Positions 22,367 through 30,757 of a stretch of 64,000 nt of DNA are shown here, piece after piece. The number at the start of each line of letters is the position of its first letter. Within the stretch, counting starts at the first letter, position 1. Source of the stretch: Amycolatopsis lexingtonensis (GTDB taxonomy: Bacteria > Actinomycetota > Actinomycetes > Mycobacteriales > Pseudonocardiaceae). The position numbers and the translations under genes are program-made. The DNA lies in NCBI RefSeq assembly GCF_014873755.1, contig NZ_JADBEG010000001.1, positions 8,406,501-8,470,500 of the forward strand, given 5' to 3'. The notes under the pieces are model-generated. The model saw only the letters and a list, made by a program, of their open reading frames with translations. It ran no database searches and was not told the DNA's origin.

Positions 22367-24541
22367 ATGCCGGACGCGCCGATTCAGGGATTCTCGAAGA
22401 CTGTCCACCAGCTGTTTTCCGGCGCGAGTTTCCGGGTTGACAACTATCAACGTGAGTTCACGTGGGAGCGTAAAGACGTTGCTACGCTGATACTCGATCT
22501 GTATAAGAGCTTCTCGTCTTCGCGCAAGACCGGTGACGGCCGGAAGGAGACCGCGACTTATAAGCCGTACTTCCTTGGCCCCTACGTCTACGTTGAAGCG
22601 GATGACAACACCGTCCTGGTGGACGGCCAGCAGCGGATGACCTCGCTACACCTGCTACTCATTCACCTGTACCGGCTTCTTGACGAAGCCGAGGAGCGGG
22701 TCGATGCCACAAAGGTCGCGAACCTAATCTGGACTGTCAACTACGGTGAGACAACGTTCACCGTCAACGCGTCCGAGCGCAGGGAACTGCTCGAAGCGCT
22801 GGTTCATGGGCGTGACTACGACCTGCCTGTCAATCCGAGCCCGTCTGTTCGCAATCTTGCGCAACGTGCGCGGGACCTCGTGGAAGACTTTCCGGAAGAT
22901 CTCCGTGGGGAGAGCTTGCTCCCGTTCACCGACTGGTTCCTCAACCGGGTCTGCCTGGTCGGCATCAAGGCAGAGAGTGAGCGGCATGGGTGGGAAATCT
23001 TCGTCACGATGAATGATCGAGGCGTTCGGCTGGCGCCGATTGACCTGCTCAAAGGCCATCTCATCGAGATGGCTCGCTTGGACGCCACTGACCTTAACAC
23101 GCAATGGCGCGAGATGCTCAGCAATCTGTCTACGCTGGGGGCTCGGGTACCCGGTGAGTTCCTGAGTACACTGCTGCTCGCCAAGTATGCCGATGTTAAC
23201 GATCGTTCCGAGCGCGACGAAGTTGATAACGCGGCACACGAATGGGTTCGGGTCAATTCTGGTAGGATGGGCCTACATGCAGCTGAGGATTACCGAACTT
23301 TCTTGAAGATTACCGTTGCCAAACTATCGCAGCGTTATCAGTCGCTTGTCTGGGCGACGATGAATTTCACGTCCGAACTGCGACCTGTTTACTACAATGC
23401 CGTCACTGGAATGGAAAAACAGCTCCTGCTCATTGTTGCCGCAGTCAGGGTGGAAGACAGCGAGTCGATCTTCTGGGAAAAGGCGAATTTGGTTGCGTCT
23501 TTCTTGGACCTGACGTACATCAGAAAATTGGTAAACGGCTCCGTTAGTAAGCCGGCCGACCTCGACGAAGATGTTTACGAGTTGGTGTCGCTGGCTCGAA
23601 AAACGCAGTCTGTGGGCGAGTTGCGCACGCTGCTTTCGAGACGAATCGCAGAACTTGACGACGAGTTCTCTGGCATGGCGAAGTTTGGGTTGCAGCCGGA
23701 CAATTCGCGGCAAGTAAGGTATCTCCTCGCCAGAATAACGGCCTTCGTGGAATCGGAATGCGATGGCAGTAATGACTTCCCTGCATATGTAGACCGTGGG
23801 TGCCCATATGAAATCGAACACATTTGGGCTAATAAGTTTGATCGTCATCAGGTAGAAGTAAAGACGCCGCAGGCGTTCAAGGCGACGCGAAATAGGTTGG
23901 GCGGCTTGCTATTGCTGCCAAAGTCCGACAATGCCAGTTACAATGCGGATAGCTACACTGATAAGTTGCCTTATTATTTTCGTCAAAACATGCTGGTCAA
24001 GTCGCTGAGTAAGCATAGTTATTCGAAGTTTCCCGCCTATCGCAAGTTCCTCGATAAGTATAATCTTAAGAAATTCATGAAACACTATGACGAGTTTACG
24101 AAAGAATCTATAGAGGAACGACAGATCCTCTATGTAAAGTTATGTGAAATTATTTGGCGGCCGGAGATGTTGGGTTTCACGGTGCCGAAGACGGTCAGTC
24201 CTCAACGGCGAGTAGCTCGGCGTACTCGTGCCCGGTATGATGTGACGATCGCGGAACTGCTTGCAGCTCGATTGCTTAGGCCGGGCGACAAGCTTGTCGG
24301 GCGCAACAAAGGTAACGACTACACGGCAACGATCGAACGGGATGGCAGGATAAGCGTTCCCTCGGGAGAGTTGTTCCCCAGTCCGTCTCGTGCCGCGATG
24401 TTCGTTATGGATCGCCAGTCGTGCAATGGGTGGACGTTCTGGCGTCTTAATCGTGATGGGCAAAGCACGCTGCATGACCTTCGTGCGAAGCTCCTTGCTT
24501 CGGGGAGCCTGGAACGGTCGGCTCAGCTGCCGATCGGCTGA
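22367..24541 (+). CDS. DUF262-DUF1524-RAMA protein, GmrSD-like modification-dependent restriction enzyme
   Basis: A 724-residue three-part protein. The DUF262 domain has YQREFTWERKDVATLILDL near residue 30 and VLVDGQQRMTSLHLLLI near 83-99 (the DGQQR ParB-like NTPase motif), then FVTMNDRGVRLAPIDLLKGH. The DUF1524 HNH domain has YEIEHIWANKF near 481 and NRLGGLLLLPKSDNASYN near 510. Residues about 622-712 are a RAMA domain (IAELLAARLLRPGDKL, then ISVPSGELFPSPSRAA and NGWTFWRLNRDG), predicted to bind modified DNA. GmrSD and SspE relatives use NTP-stimulated nicking against modified phage DNA. The region from about 23300 to 24200 is strikingly AT-rich for this genome, a sign of transfer. It lies directly after hsdR. 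Confidence 0.82.
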   Translation: MPDAPIQGFSKTVHQLFSGASFRVDNYQREFTWERKDVATLILDLYKSFSSSRKTGDGRKETATYKPYFLGPYVYVEADDNTVLVDGQQRMTSLHLLLIHLYRLLDEAEERVDATKVANLIWTVNYGETTFTVNASERRELLEALVHGRDYDLPVNPSPSVRNLAQRARDLVEDFPEDLRGESLLPFTDWFLNRVCLVGIKAESERHGWEIFVTMNDRGVRLAPIDLLKGHLIEMARLDATDLNTQWREMLSNLSTLGARVPGEFLSTLLLAKYADVNDRSERDEVDNAAHEWVRVNSGRMGLHAAEDYRTFLKITVAKLSQRYQSLVWATMNFTSELRPVYYNAVTGMEKQLLLIVAAVRVEDSESIFWEKANLVASFLDLTYIRKLVNGSVSKPADLDEDVYELVSLARKTQSVGELRTLLSRRIAELDDEFSGMAKFGLQPDNSRQVRYLLARITAFVESECDGSNDFPAYVDRGCPYEIEHIWANKFDRHQVEVKTPQAFKATRNRLGGLLLLPKSDNASYNADSYTDKLPYYFRQNMLVKSLSKHSYSKFPAYRKFLDKYNLKKFMKHYDEFTKESIEERQILYVKLCEIIWRPEMLGFTVPKTVSPQRRVARRTRARYDVTIAELLAARLLRPGDKLVGRNKGNDYTATIERDGRISVPSGELFPSPSRAAMFVMDRQSCNGWTFWRLNRDGQSTLHDLRAKLLASGSLERSAQLPIG

Positions 24542-24587
24542 GCTCGCCGTGGCGATAGGCCGGCCGGGGGGTGTCCCTATGACGCTG

Positions 24588-25651
24588 CTATGTGGCGTCA
24601 AGGGCTGCTGGCGTGGTCGTGTGGTGTTGCTGGAGAGTCCGGAACAGCTGACGCGCGATAATCCGCTCGCGGCAGCGTTGATCTCTCGCAGGGTCTTGTC
24701 TTCCGCCAGCCGGCGGGTGATGTAGGCGCGAGTCGCGGGGTCGATCCGGCTGCGAGTGAGCACGATGGTGTGGCGCGCTCGGTTGGGCTGGCGATCGCCA
24801 CCTCGGTTGAGGCGCTGGCGGTTGGTCAGGCCCGAGGAGGCGGGAATCGGTGCGGCGCCGGCGAGGCTGGCGAAGGCCGCTTCGGAGCGGAGCCTGCCGT
24901 GGTGGGACCAGCTGATCAGGATTTGAGCGGCGCTCAGAGCGCCGACGCCGGGCAGGTGCGCCAGCTCGGGGTGAACGTCGTCGACCAAGCGCGCGATGTC
25001 GCGTTCGAGCTCGTTCGCCTCGGTCTTGAGTGCTTGGATGCGGTGGGCGGTGGAGCGCATCGCCCGGATGGTGGTGCGGTGCTCGAGGTCCTGGGCGGGA
25101 CGGTCGCGCAGTTTTGCGCAGTAGCTGATCTGGGCGTCGCTGCTCTGGCCTCGCAGTTCCGCGCGGAGGTTCTCGGGAGCGGAGACAATCAGTGCTTTGA
25201 GATGGTTGATCGCCGCGGTGCGGGCGGAGACCGCGCCGGCTCGTGTGCTCACCAAGACGCGCAGGGCTTCGCGCTGGCCCCGGCTGCGAGGCTCGATCAG
25301 GCGGTCGCTGCTGAGGATTTCCCTGGCGGCTCGAACCGCATCGAGGGCGTCGTTCTTGCGTCCGCCGCGCCGCGGTGGGCGCTTGGGTCGGCAGACTTCG
25401 ACGACCTGTTCGCCCTGTTCGCTGAGGAAGGCGGCGAGTCCGGCACCATAGCTGCTGGTTCCTTCGACGGCCCAGCATCGCTGGCCGGGCACCTGCGCTC
25501 GCGCGAAGTCCAGCAGCTGCCGGTAGCCCTCGGCGCTGGCTGGGGCGTCGGCATGTCCCAGCGTGGCGCCGACTGCGGTGACCGCGGCTGCGGCGAGGGT
25601 GTCGCGGTGGGTGTCGACGCCGATGACGCCTTCGAGTGACTCGAGCAGCAT
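24588..25651 (-). pseudogene. IS110-family transposase, frameshifted near its C-terminus
   Basis: From the ATG at 25651 the frame encodes an IS110-type transposase: MLLESLEGVIGVDTHRDTLA (first Asp of the DEDD RuvC-like site), WAVEGTSSYGAGLAAFL, KNDALDAVRAAR, then HLPGVGALSAAQILISW and the transposase_20 region SEAAFASLAGAAPIPASSG. Near 24690 the family's C-terminal REI..RC..R.IARQLFRTL is split: TLREIN is in one frame and CRERIIARQLFRTLQ in another, as if one C were lost from an AACCGCTGC run. The second frame reaches a proper stop at 24588. The native protein would be about 354 residues. Unless a recoding event occurs, this copy is inactive. Confidence 0.8.
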
Positions 25652-25918
25652 GTTCACGCGGTACCTTCCAGCCGACGACGTTGGTCTGTGGGCGTCGGCC
25701 GTGGTGGGCACCCAGGCGAAACTGTGACGAGTCACGCCGTGCGGGCGGACGGGCTGCTTATCAAGCCACTGGGTGGGCCAGGCCGGCCCGGACGGCGTGG
25801 GAGACGTGTCATAGGCAAGGCACGTTCGAGAACGGCCAGGTTGTCAACGAGTCATCCCGCACCGCCGGACTATCCTGACAGCGACCACCAGGCCGCCCGC
25901 GCAGTCTCACAGTGGTTG
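25652..25918. other. Non-coding space between the two IS110 elements
   Basis: No gene is visible in these 267 bases. They lie upstream of the frameshifted IS110 transposase (reverse strand) and downstream of the intact one. IS110-group elements encode their bridge RNA in the non-coding end upstream of the transposase, so part of this space may be a bridge RNA remnant. IS ends could not be set because IS110 elements lack inverted repeats. Confidence 0.35.
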
Positions 25919-27121
25919 TCAAGCCGCAGAGGGGACGGGAGCTGGTTCGGGGTGTCGGTAGTGGGTCCCGTTGCGCAGCATCGCGTAGAGCACGTCGCAG
26001 CGACGGCGGGCCAGGCAGATCAGCGCGGCGTTGTGCTTCTTTCCCTCGGCCCGTTTGCGGTCGTAGTAAGCCCGGCTGACCGGATCGGACAGCGCGGCGA
26101 ACGCGGCGAGGAAGAACGCGCGTTTGAGCTGGCGGTTGCCGGTCCGGGCGGGATGCTCGCCCTTGATGCTGGTGCCGGAGCTGCGGGTGACCGGTGCGAT
26201 CCCGGCGTAGGCCGCGAGATGCCCGGAAGAGGCGAAGTTGGAGGCGTCGCCGACCTCGAGCAGGATGCGGGCGGCGGTCCTGACACCGATGCCGGGCATC
26301 GAGGTCAGGACCCCGGCAAGAGGGTGCGCATCAAGTATCCCCTCAACCTGCTCGGCAACCTGCTTGCGTTGCTGCAGAACGGTTTTCAGGCTGTCAGCCA
26401 GCCTTGGGAGCACGGTGTCCGCGGCGGTGCCCGGGACGGTGACGGTCTGCTCGCCGAGCGCGGTCATGATCGCCTCAACCAGCCGCTCGCCCATGCGCGG
26501 CGCGTGGACCTTCGCGATCGCGGTGAGCTTGCGGCGCCCGGCCTGGGCGATGCCAGCCGGGCCGCCGCAGCGGGACAGGATCTCCAGCACCGCCGGGTGG
26601 CTGATCCGCGGTCCGATGGCGTGTTCCAGGGCAGGGTGGATGCCGGTGAGCAGGCCGCGGATGCGGTTGCTGATCCGGGTGGCTTCGCCGGCCAGGTCGT
26701 CGTCGAACCCGACCAGTACCTCCAGTTCGGCCAGTGCCTCGTCACCGACGTCGACCGGGCGCAGGGTGTGGGGCAGGGAGCGGGCGGCGTCGGCGATGAC
26801 GAACGCGTCCCGGGCGTCGGTTTTCGCGCGGCCGGGGTAGAGGTCGGCGATGCGGCGCATGGCCAGGCCGGGCAGGTAGGCGACCTGGTGCCCGGCGGCG
26901 CGGGCGACCGCGACCGGCAGCGCCCCGATCGTGGCCGGTTGGTCGACCACGACCAGCAGGGTGCCGTGCGCGGCGAGCTTGTCGAACAGGGCTCTCAGTT
27001 TCGGTTCGGTGTTGGGCAGCGGCCCGTCGTGCAGTCGCTTCCCATCGAGGTCGAGACCGACCGCGTGGTGGGCGTCTTTGCCGACGTCCAGGCCGAGGAA
27101 CACGCTGAAACTGCTGCTCAT
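25919..27121 (-). CDS. IS110-family transposase, intact
   Basis: A full-length 400-residue transposase. The N-terminal RuvC-like DEDD domain has FLGLDVGKDAHHAVGLD near residue 10, LLVVVDQPATIG, RAKTDARDAFVIAD and further acidic residues. The C-terminal transposase_20 domain has LTSMPGIGVRTAARILLEV, then HLAAYAGIAPVTRSSGTS and an ARTGNRQLKRAFFLAAFAAL segment with the conserved Ser region. It is distinct in sequence from the neighbouring frameshifted copy, so the two are separate insertions. IS110 enzymes recombine with a bridge RNA that pairs with donor and target. The element sits just inside the right island boundary. Confidence 0.88.
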   Translation of the reverse strand: MSSSFSVFLGLDVGKDAHHAVGLDLDGKRLHDGPLPNTEPKLRALFDKLAAHGTLLVVVDQPATIGALPVAVARAAGHQVAYLPGLAMRRIADLYPGRAKTDARDAFVIADAARSLPHTLRPVDVGDEALAELEVLVGFDDDLAGEATRISNRIRGLLTGIHPALEHAIGPRISHPAVLEILSRCGGPAGIAQAGRRKLTAIAKVHAPRMGERLVEAIMTALGEQTVTVPGTAADTVLPRLADSLKTVLQQRKQVAEQVEGILDAHPLAGVLTSMPGIGVRTAARILLEVGDASNFASSGHLAAYAGIAPVTRSSGTSIKGEHPARTGNRQLKRAFFLAAFAALSDPVSRAYYDRKRAEGKKHNAALICLARRRCDVLYAMLRNGTHYRHPEPAPVPSAA

Positions 27122-27423
27122 TCACCATGTCGTTTCGTTCGTCGGATGTGGTCACCGGTCGGGCATCGAGCGCCGGCACCCACGTTACGACGAGACCTAC
27201 CCAGTGGTGGCCGTGTCCCTATCAGCGGTCGGTCGATGCCACCAGGCCCGGTGACACCACCCCCCGGATCATGGGTTCGACTGGGGGCGTTAGTCATGCC
27301 GGGCCTGGTGACCGCAGCTCCTTGATCAGGAACTACGAAAAAGGTAACGGGGGCGACGACCTTGCTGCGCTCCGTGTGTTCGACTGTCTGCGGTGTCGTG
27401 ACCGGCGCGCGCCCGTCCGTCAA
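27122..27423. other. Non-coding region upstream of the intact IS110 transposase, bridge RNA candidate region
   Basis: I find no gene in these 302 bases, which separate the transposase start from the right att repeat. In the IS110 subgroup the bridge RNA is transcribed from the non-coding left end, upstream of the transposase, so it is expected here on the reverse strand. Internal short inverted repeats exist but I could not fold the region. The element end is undefined. Confidence 0.35.
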
Positions 27424-27469
27424 GTGCCCCCGGCAGGATTCGAACCTGCGACACCCGCTTTAGGAGAGC
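27424..27469 (-). repeat. attR-like copy within tRNA-Arg(CCT)
   Basis: These 46 bases are identical to 12969-13014. They cover the tRNA from the anticodon loop to the 3' end plus one flanking base. Integration here rebuilt a complete tRNA, with the 5' half from the chromosome and the 3' half from the element. Confidence 0.88.
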
Positions 27470-27497
27470 GGTGCTCTATCCCCTGAGCTACGAGGGC
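27425..27497 (-). tRNA. tRNA-Arg (anticodon CCT)
   Basis: The reverse strand reads GCCCTCGTAGCTCAGGGG at its 5' end. It folds into a full cloverleaf of 73 nt: acceptor GCCCTCG/CGGGGGC with one T-G pair, anticodon stem CCGCT/AGCGG with loop CTCCTAA (anticodon CCT), T-arm GCAGG-TTCGAAT-CCTGC and discriminator A. CCA is not encoded. It reads AGG codons and is the island's integration site. Confidence 0.95.
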
Positions 27498-27617
27498 TTG
27501 CGTACCTTGGGCAGCCTACCCGACATGCGGTAAGAGGTCAGCAAGGCCCGTAGGCGGGCGAACGCCAGCCGTGGTGAGACGCGTGGCCAGTCGAGCCGCC
27601 GCCCCGCAGCTCCCGGT

Positions 27618-29684
27618 ATGGCTTCCGTCACTACCTTGTCGGTAAGCGACGAGATGGGATCCGGAGTGCGAACCTACTACGACCAGGACGACTACGAAGG
27701 CTACGAAGCCGGGCAGGACCTCCTGGTCCGGCGCTTCGCTGCCTGGGCAGAAGCGCAGGGCCGGGAGATCGACCCCTACGCCGTGATCTCCGCGCTCCAG
27801 TTCCGGCACACCTCGATCGACGGGCGGCTTGCCTACTGGACCGGCGAGCTGGTCAGGGACTTCCTGCTGACGTACGTGCCGCGCACGCTCTCGGCCACCG
27901 CTGACGACGCCGTTCTCGTGCCCGAAACGCTGCAGCTCTTCCTCCGCTACCTGCACGAGGCCGGGCTGGAAGATCCCATGAGCGAGCCACCGGCGGCGCT
28001 TGAGGGGGCAGTTGCCAAGGCGGCCGCCGAGTTTCCGGCCGCGATGGCCGATGAACGCAACTTCGGTGTCGGCAAGTACTGGGTCATGACCGCCCTCCGG
28101 AACGGTGTCGACGCTGAGGACTCGGACGCTTTGAACGCCTTCCTCGCCGAGGTGCGCGAAGGGAAGCACGCCTACGACGCCGAACTCCTCGCGGAAATCG
28201 CCGCCCGGCACGCGAGCGAGCAGACCGGGCGGGCGCTTCCCCAACTGCCGGTCTCGCTGCCGCCGGACTCGGAGCTCAAAGCCGCAGCGGAGCGCTCTTC
28301 GCTGGTGATCAAGCTCCGGAAGTTCGTCGAGTGGGTGGGTGACGGGCGGGCGCTGACCGGGACCGGCGACCTCAAGCTCGCCGACGCCCGTGAGCTCGTG
28401 TCGCTGCTGGACACCGGCGACGACTTCGAACGGGACCTCGGCGGCGAGGTCCAGACCGTGCGCAGCAGCGCCGACCTGCCCAACCTCGTCATCCTGTTCG
28501 AACTGGCCAAACGCGCGCGGCTCGTGCGGGTGATCAAGGGCAAGCTGGTGCGCGTGGCGAAGGCGGCGCCGCTGGTCAAGGACGCGCTCGCCTTGTGGAC
28601 AGCCGCGTTCGACGCGGTCCCCGAACCGGGCCTGCTGGTCAAGGACAGCGGTTGGGCCCCGGGCTACGCCTTGTTGCTCGACGAGAACCTCGACATCGTG
28701 CTGCCGGACGTGTTCAACACGATCTACGGCATGCCGGAGCCGATTCCCGTGGTCCGGCTTGCCGAAACCGTATGGCTGGCCTGTACCGAGGGCTACTACC
28801 TCGATCTCGAACCGTCGATGGAGCCGCTCTGGCGGGACGGGCTCGCGAGGGAATTTCGCCGGCTGCTGACGAAGCTGGCCGAGTTCGGCGCTGTCGAGCT
28901 GACCGAGGGACCGCCAGACCCGATGTTCAGCATGGATCTGGTGCCGGAGAACCCCGAGCTCCCGCCGGACATCCAGGACCGCTTGAGGGTTGCGCTCGAG
29001 GCACCGTCGGTCGAACTGGTCACTCTCACACCACTGGCCACCCGCGCCGTCCGAGCCCAGCTGCTGCGGGAAGGCCGGTTCGCGCCCCTGGTGGGTGAAC
29101 TCGCCGCCGCAACTCCCGCGGCAATGCTTGGCGTGGTCGCGGAGCACTACAGCGAAGACGAGGCCGCGGCGGAGATCACCGGGTGGCTTGCCGCGCACGG
29201 TGGTCGGGATGCGGGACTGCCGTTGCTGCTGGACGCGGTCCGCGAGTGTCCGTTCCGCACGCGGGCGTCCGTCATGCTCGAGATTCTCACCGGCTCCCTT
29301 CCGGACGGTGACGCGGTGCTGCACGACCTGCGCACCGATCCAGCCTTGGGGCCGATCGCGACACAACTGCTGGTGGAGCGTGGTGAGCTGGCTCTCGAAG
29401 GCCTCGCTGAACGCGAGGCCCTGCTCGGTATGGCCGAGCAGTTCCTCGTCCTCCTGGAGACGGCCGGACCGGAAGCGACGGCTGCGACGCTGATCGAGGT
29501 GCCCGACGGCGAACGCGCGCACCTGGCGGAAGCGATCCTCGGTTCGGGCCACTCGGATCACGTGGGGCTCGCCGAACTGGCCGAGGTGTTCGAGCAGGTT
29601 CGGCCGGTCCGCACCGTGCATCCGCTGGGTGGTTTAACGCGGTCGCGCGGTACCAACGGAAAGAGCAAGAAGCGCCGCAGGTGA
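27618..29684 (+). CDS. Uncharacterised large actinobacterial protein, about 688 aa
   Basis: I do not recognise a characterised family. The product is acidic, cytoplasmic and mostly helical. It begins near YYDQDDYEGYEAGQDLLVRR, has repeated Leu/Ala-rich helices (LPNLVILFELAKRARLVRVI; LKLADARELVSLLDTGDDFE), and ends in a Lys/Arg tail (NGKSKKRRR). No catalytic motif, membrane segment or nucleotide-binding loop is visible. The start is uncertain: ATG 27618 and ATG 27654 both lack a good ribosome site. Composition and codon use are those of the chromosome, so it belongs to the flank beyond the tRNA and not to the island. Confidence 0.65.
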   Translation: MASVTTLSVSDEMGSGVRTYYDQDDYEGYEAGQDLLVRRFAAWAEAQGREIDPYAVISALQFRHTSIDGRLAYWTGELVRDFLLTYVPRTLSATADDAVLVPETLQLFLRYLHEAGLEDPMSEPPAALEGAVAKAAAEFPAAMADERNFGVGKYWVMTALRNGVDAEDSDALNAFLAEVREGKHAYDAELLAEIAARHASEQTGRALPQLPVSLPPDSELKAAAERSSLVIKLRKFVEWVGDGRALTGTGDLKLADARELVSLLDTGDDFERDLGGEVQTVRSSADLPNLVILFELAKRARLVRVIKGKLVRVAKAAPLVKDALALWTAAFDAVPEPGLLVKDSGWAPGYALLLDENLDIVLPDVFNTIYGMPEPIPVVRLAETVWLACTEGYYLDLEPSMEPLWRDGLAREFRRLLTKLAEFGAVELTEGPPDPMFSMDLVPENPELPPDIQDRLRVALEAPSVELVTLTPLATRAVRAQLLREGRFAPLVGELAAATPAAMLGVVAEHYSEDEAAAEITGWLAAHGGRDAGLPLLLDAVRECPFRTRASVMLEILTGSLPDGDAVLHDLRTDPALGPIATQLLVERGELALEGLAEREALLGMAEQFLVLLETAGPEATAATLIEVPDGERAHLAEAILGSGHSDHVGLAELAEVFEQVRPVRTVHPLGGLTRSRGTNGKSKKRRR

Positions 29685-29730
29685 GCCGGGCTTTCCGGTG
29701 GGCCCGAACGATCCCGGTAGCGTGCCCGGC

Positions 29731-29883
29731 ATGGGCACGAAGAGCGAGCGGCGGGCAGCTCGGGAGAAGGTCGCCGCCTACCACGAGGCGCGGCTCGCCG
29801 AGTTGGTCGAGAGGGTCGGAGAGGCTGTTGATCGACACCGGGCCATCGATTGGTGGCAACGAGACGAGGCACGTCGTCGGTGA
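29731..29883 (+). CDS. Small hypothetical protein, 50 aa
   Basis: Starting at ATG 29731 (MGTKSERRAAREKVAAYHEA) the product is a single charged amphipathic helix with Ala/Arg/Glu repeats and a DRHRAIDWWQRDEARRR end. Short proteins with a YHxxxLxxLxxxV pattern are common in actinomycetes without known function. Its stop overlaps the GTG of another small frame, which supports real translation of both. Confidence 0.4.
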   Translation: MGTKSERRAAREKVAAYHEARLAELVERVGEAVDRHRAIDWWQRDEARRR

Positions 29884-30047
29884 TCCCGGCGGGCGGCCCG
29901 ACCTACGTCGTCACCCAGGTGAGTGGTTCTCCTGGCGCCCGAGCCAAGCTGGTATACCTCGCCGGACGGCCAACCGCACCTGACCTGGACGGACCAGTCG
30001 GTCACCTGGTCGTGTCTGGTTTCGAACTGCTGAACAACAGTAGGTAA
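29880..30047 (+). CDS. Small hypothetical protein, 55 aa
   Basis: A GTG at 29880 overlaps the preceding stop (GTGA) and opens a 55-codon frame with strand-like sequence (GGPTYVVTQVSGSPGARAKL, then VGHLVVSGFELLNNSR). I recognise no family. Coupling to the upstream small gene is the main support. Confidence 0.3.
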   Translation: MIPAGGPTYVVTQVSGSPGARAKLVYLAGRPTAPDLDGPVGHLVVSGFELLNNSR

Positions 30048-30103
30048 CCTTCGTTAACGGGACGCGGGGAGCCGCCTCCTACTGGCTGTTGCGGAGGGCT
30101 TCG

Positions 30104-30757
30104 TTGATCAAGCTCATGTTCGCCGACGACGAGGAACTGGTGCGCTCGGGGTTGCGCGCGATGATGTCCGGGGCCCAGGACATCGAGATCGTGGGCGAAG
30201 CCTCCGATGGCAGATCCGCGGTCGAGGTCGCGCGGCGGTACCACCCGGACGTTGCCCTGCTCGACATCAAGATGCGCGCTCCTGACGACGGGATCCGGGC
30301 CTTGAGGGCCATCCTCGCGCTGCCCGATCCCCCTACCGTGGCCATGCTGACCACTTTCGACATCGACGAGTACGTCAGCCTCGCGCTGAGGCTCGGGGCC
30401 AACGGCTTCCTCCTGAAGGACATCGACCCCGCCGCGTTGCTGCGTGCCGTCCGGGATCTGAGCCGGGGTGGGGCTGTCCTGGATCCCGGGGTGGCCGCGC
30501 GGATGGTTCAGTCCCATCGGGACGAACAACGCGCTGCTCAGCCGGCTCGGAAGCTGCTCGCCTCGCTGTCCGAACGCGAGCGTGAGGTCGTCGCGCTTAT
30601 CGGGCAAGGGCTTTCCAACGCCGAGATCGGGGGACGGCTCCACCTCTCCGAAGCCACCGTCAAGGGGTATGTCTCCGCCGTGCTCTCGAAGATCGGGGCC
30701 GCGAACCGGGTGCAGGCCGCGCTGCTGGCCTACCGCGGTGGGCTGCTCGACCAGTAG
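30104..30757 (+). CDS. Orphan NarL/FixJ-family response regulator
   Basis: The product has 217 residues with a receiver domain (acidic pair FADDEE, phosphoacceptor Asp at about 54 in VALLDIKM, Lys in FLLKDI) and a LuxR-type HTH (LSEREREVVALIGQGLSNAE; LSEATVKGYVSAVLSKIGAA). The start is set at TTG 30104 because GGAGGG lies 5 bases before it; an upstream in-frame TTG at 30089 lacks a site. No sensor kinase gene is adjacent, so its partner is elsewhere or it acts alone. The next gene, a TRIC/YadS channel, starts directly after its stop, suggesting one transcript. Confidence 0.85.
   Translation: MIKLMFADDEELVRSGLRAMMSGAQDIEIVGEASDGRSAVEVARRYHPDVALLDIKMRAPDDGIRALRAILALPDPPTVAMLTTFDIDEYVSLALRLGANGFLLKDIDPAALLRAVRDLSRGGAVLDPGVAARMVQSHRDEQRAAQPARKLLASLSEREREVVALIGQGLSNAEIGGRLHLSEATVKGYVSAVLSKIGAANRVQAALLAYRGGLLDQ

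Larger units (their letters stand above)
12969..27469. mobile_element. Genomic island integrated at tRNA-Arg(CCT), carrying defence genes
   Basis: A perfect 46-bp direct repeat occurs at 12969-13014 and 27424-27469. The right copy is the 3' part of an intact tRNA-Arg(CCT) gene from the anticodon loop to the discriminator base; the left copy is an orphan fragment of it. This is the footprint of tyrosine-recombinase integration into a tRNA 3' end. The ~14.5 kb between holds an excisionase-like gene next to the left repeat, an AbiE-like pair, hsdMSR, a DUF262-RAMA gene and two IS110 elements. No integrase, replication or transfer gene is present, so it looks stranded. Codon use shifts within it, most clearly in the AT-richer second half of the DUF262 gene. 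Confidence 0.85.

Noticed and set aside
24140..24588. Extended C-terminus of the IS110 transposase, antisense to the DUF262 gene
   Set aside because: It follows a frameshift and has no similarity to transposases; the true end is in another frame at 24588.
27618..29684. Large gene right of the tRNA as island cargo
   Set aside because: It lies outside the att repeat and has the chromosomal base composition.
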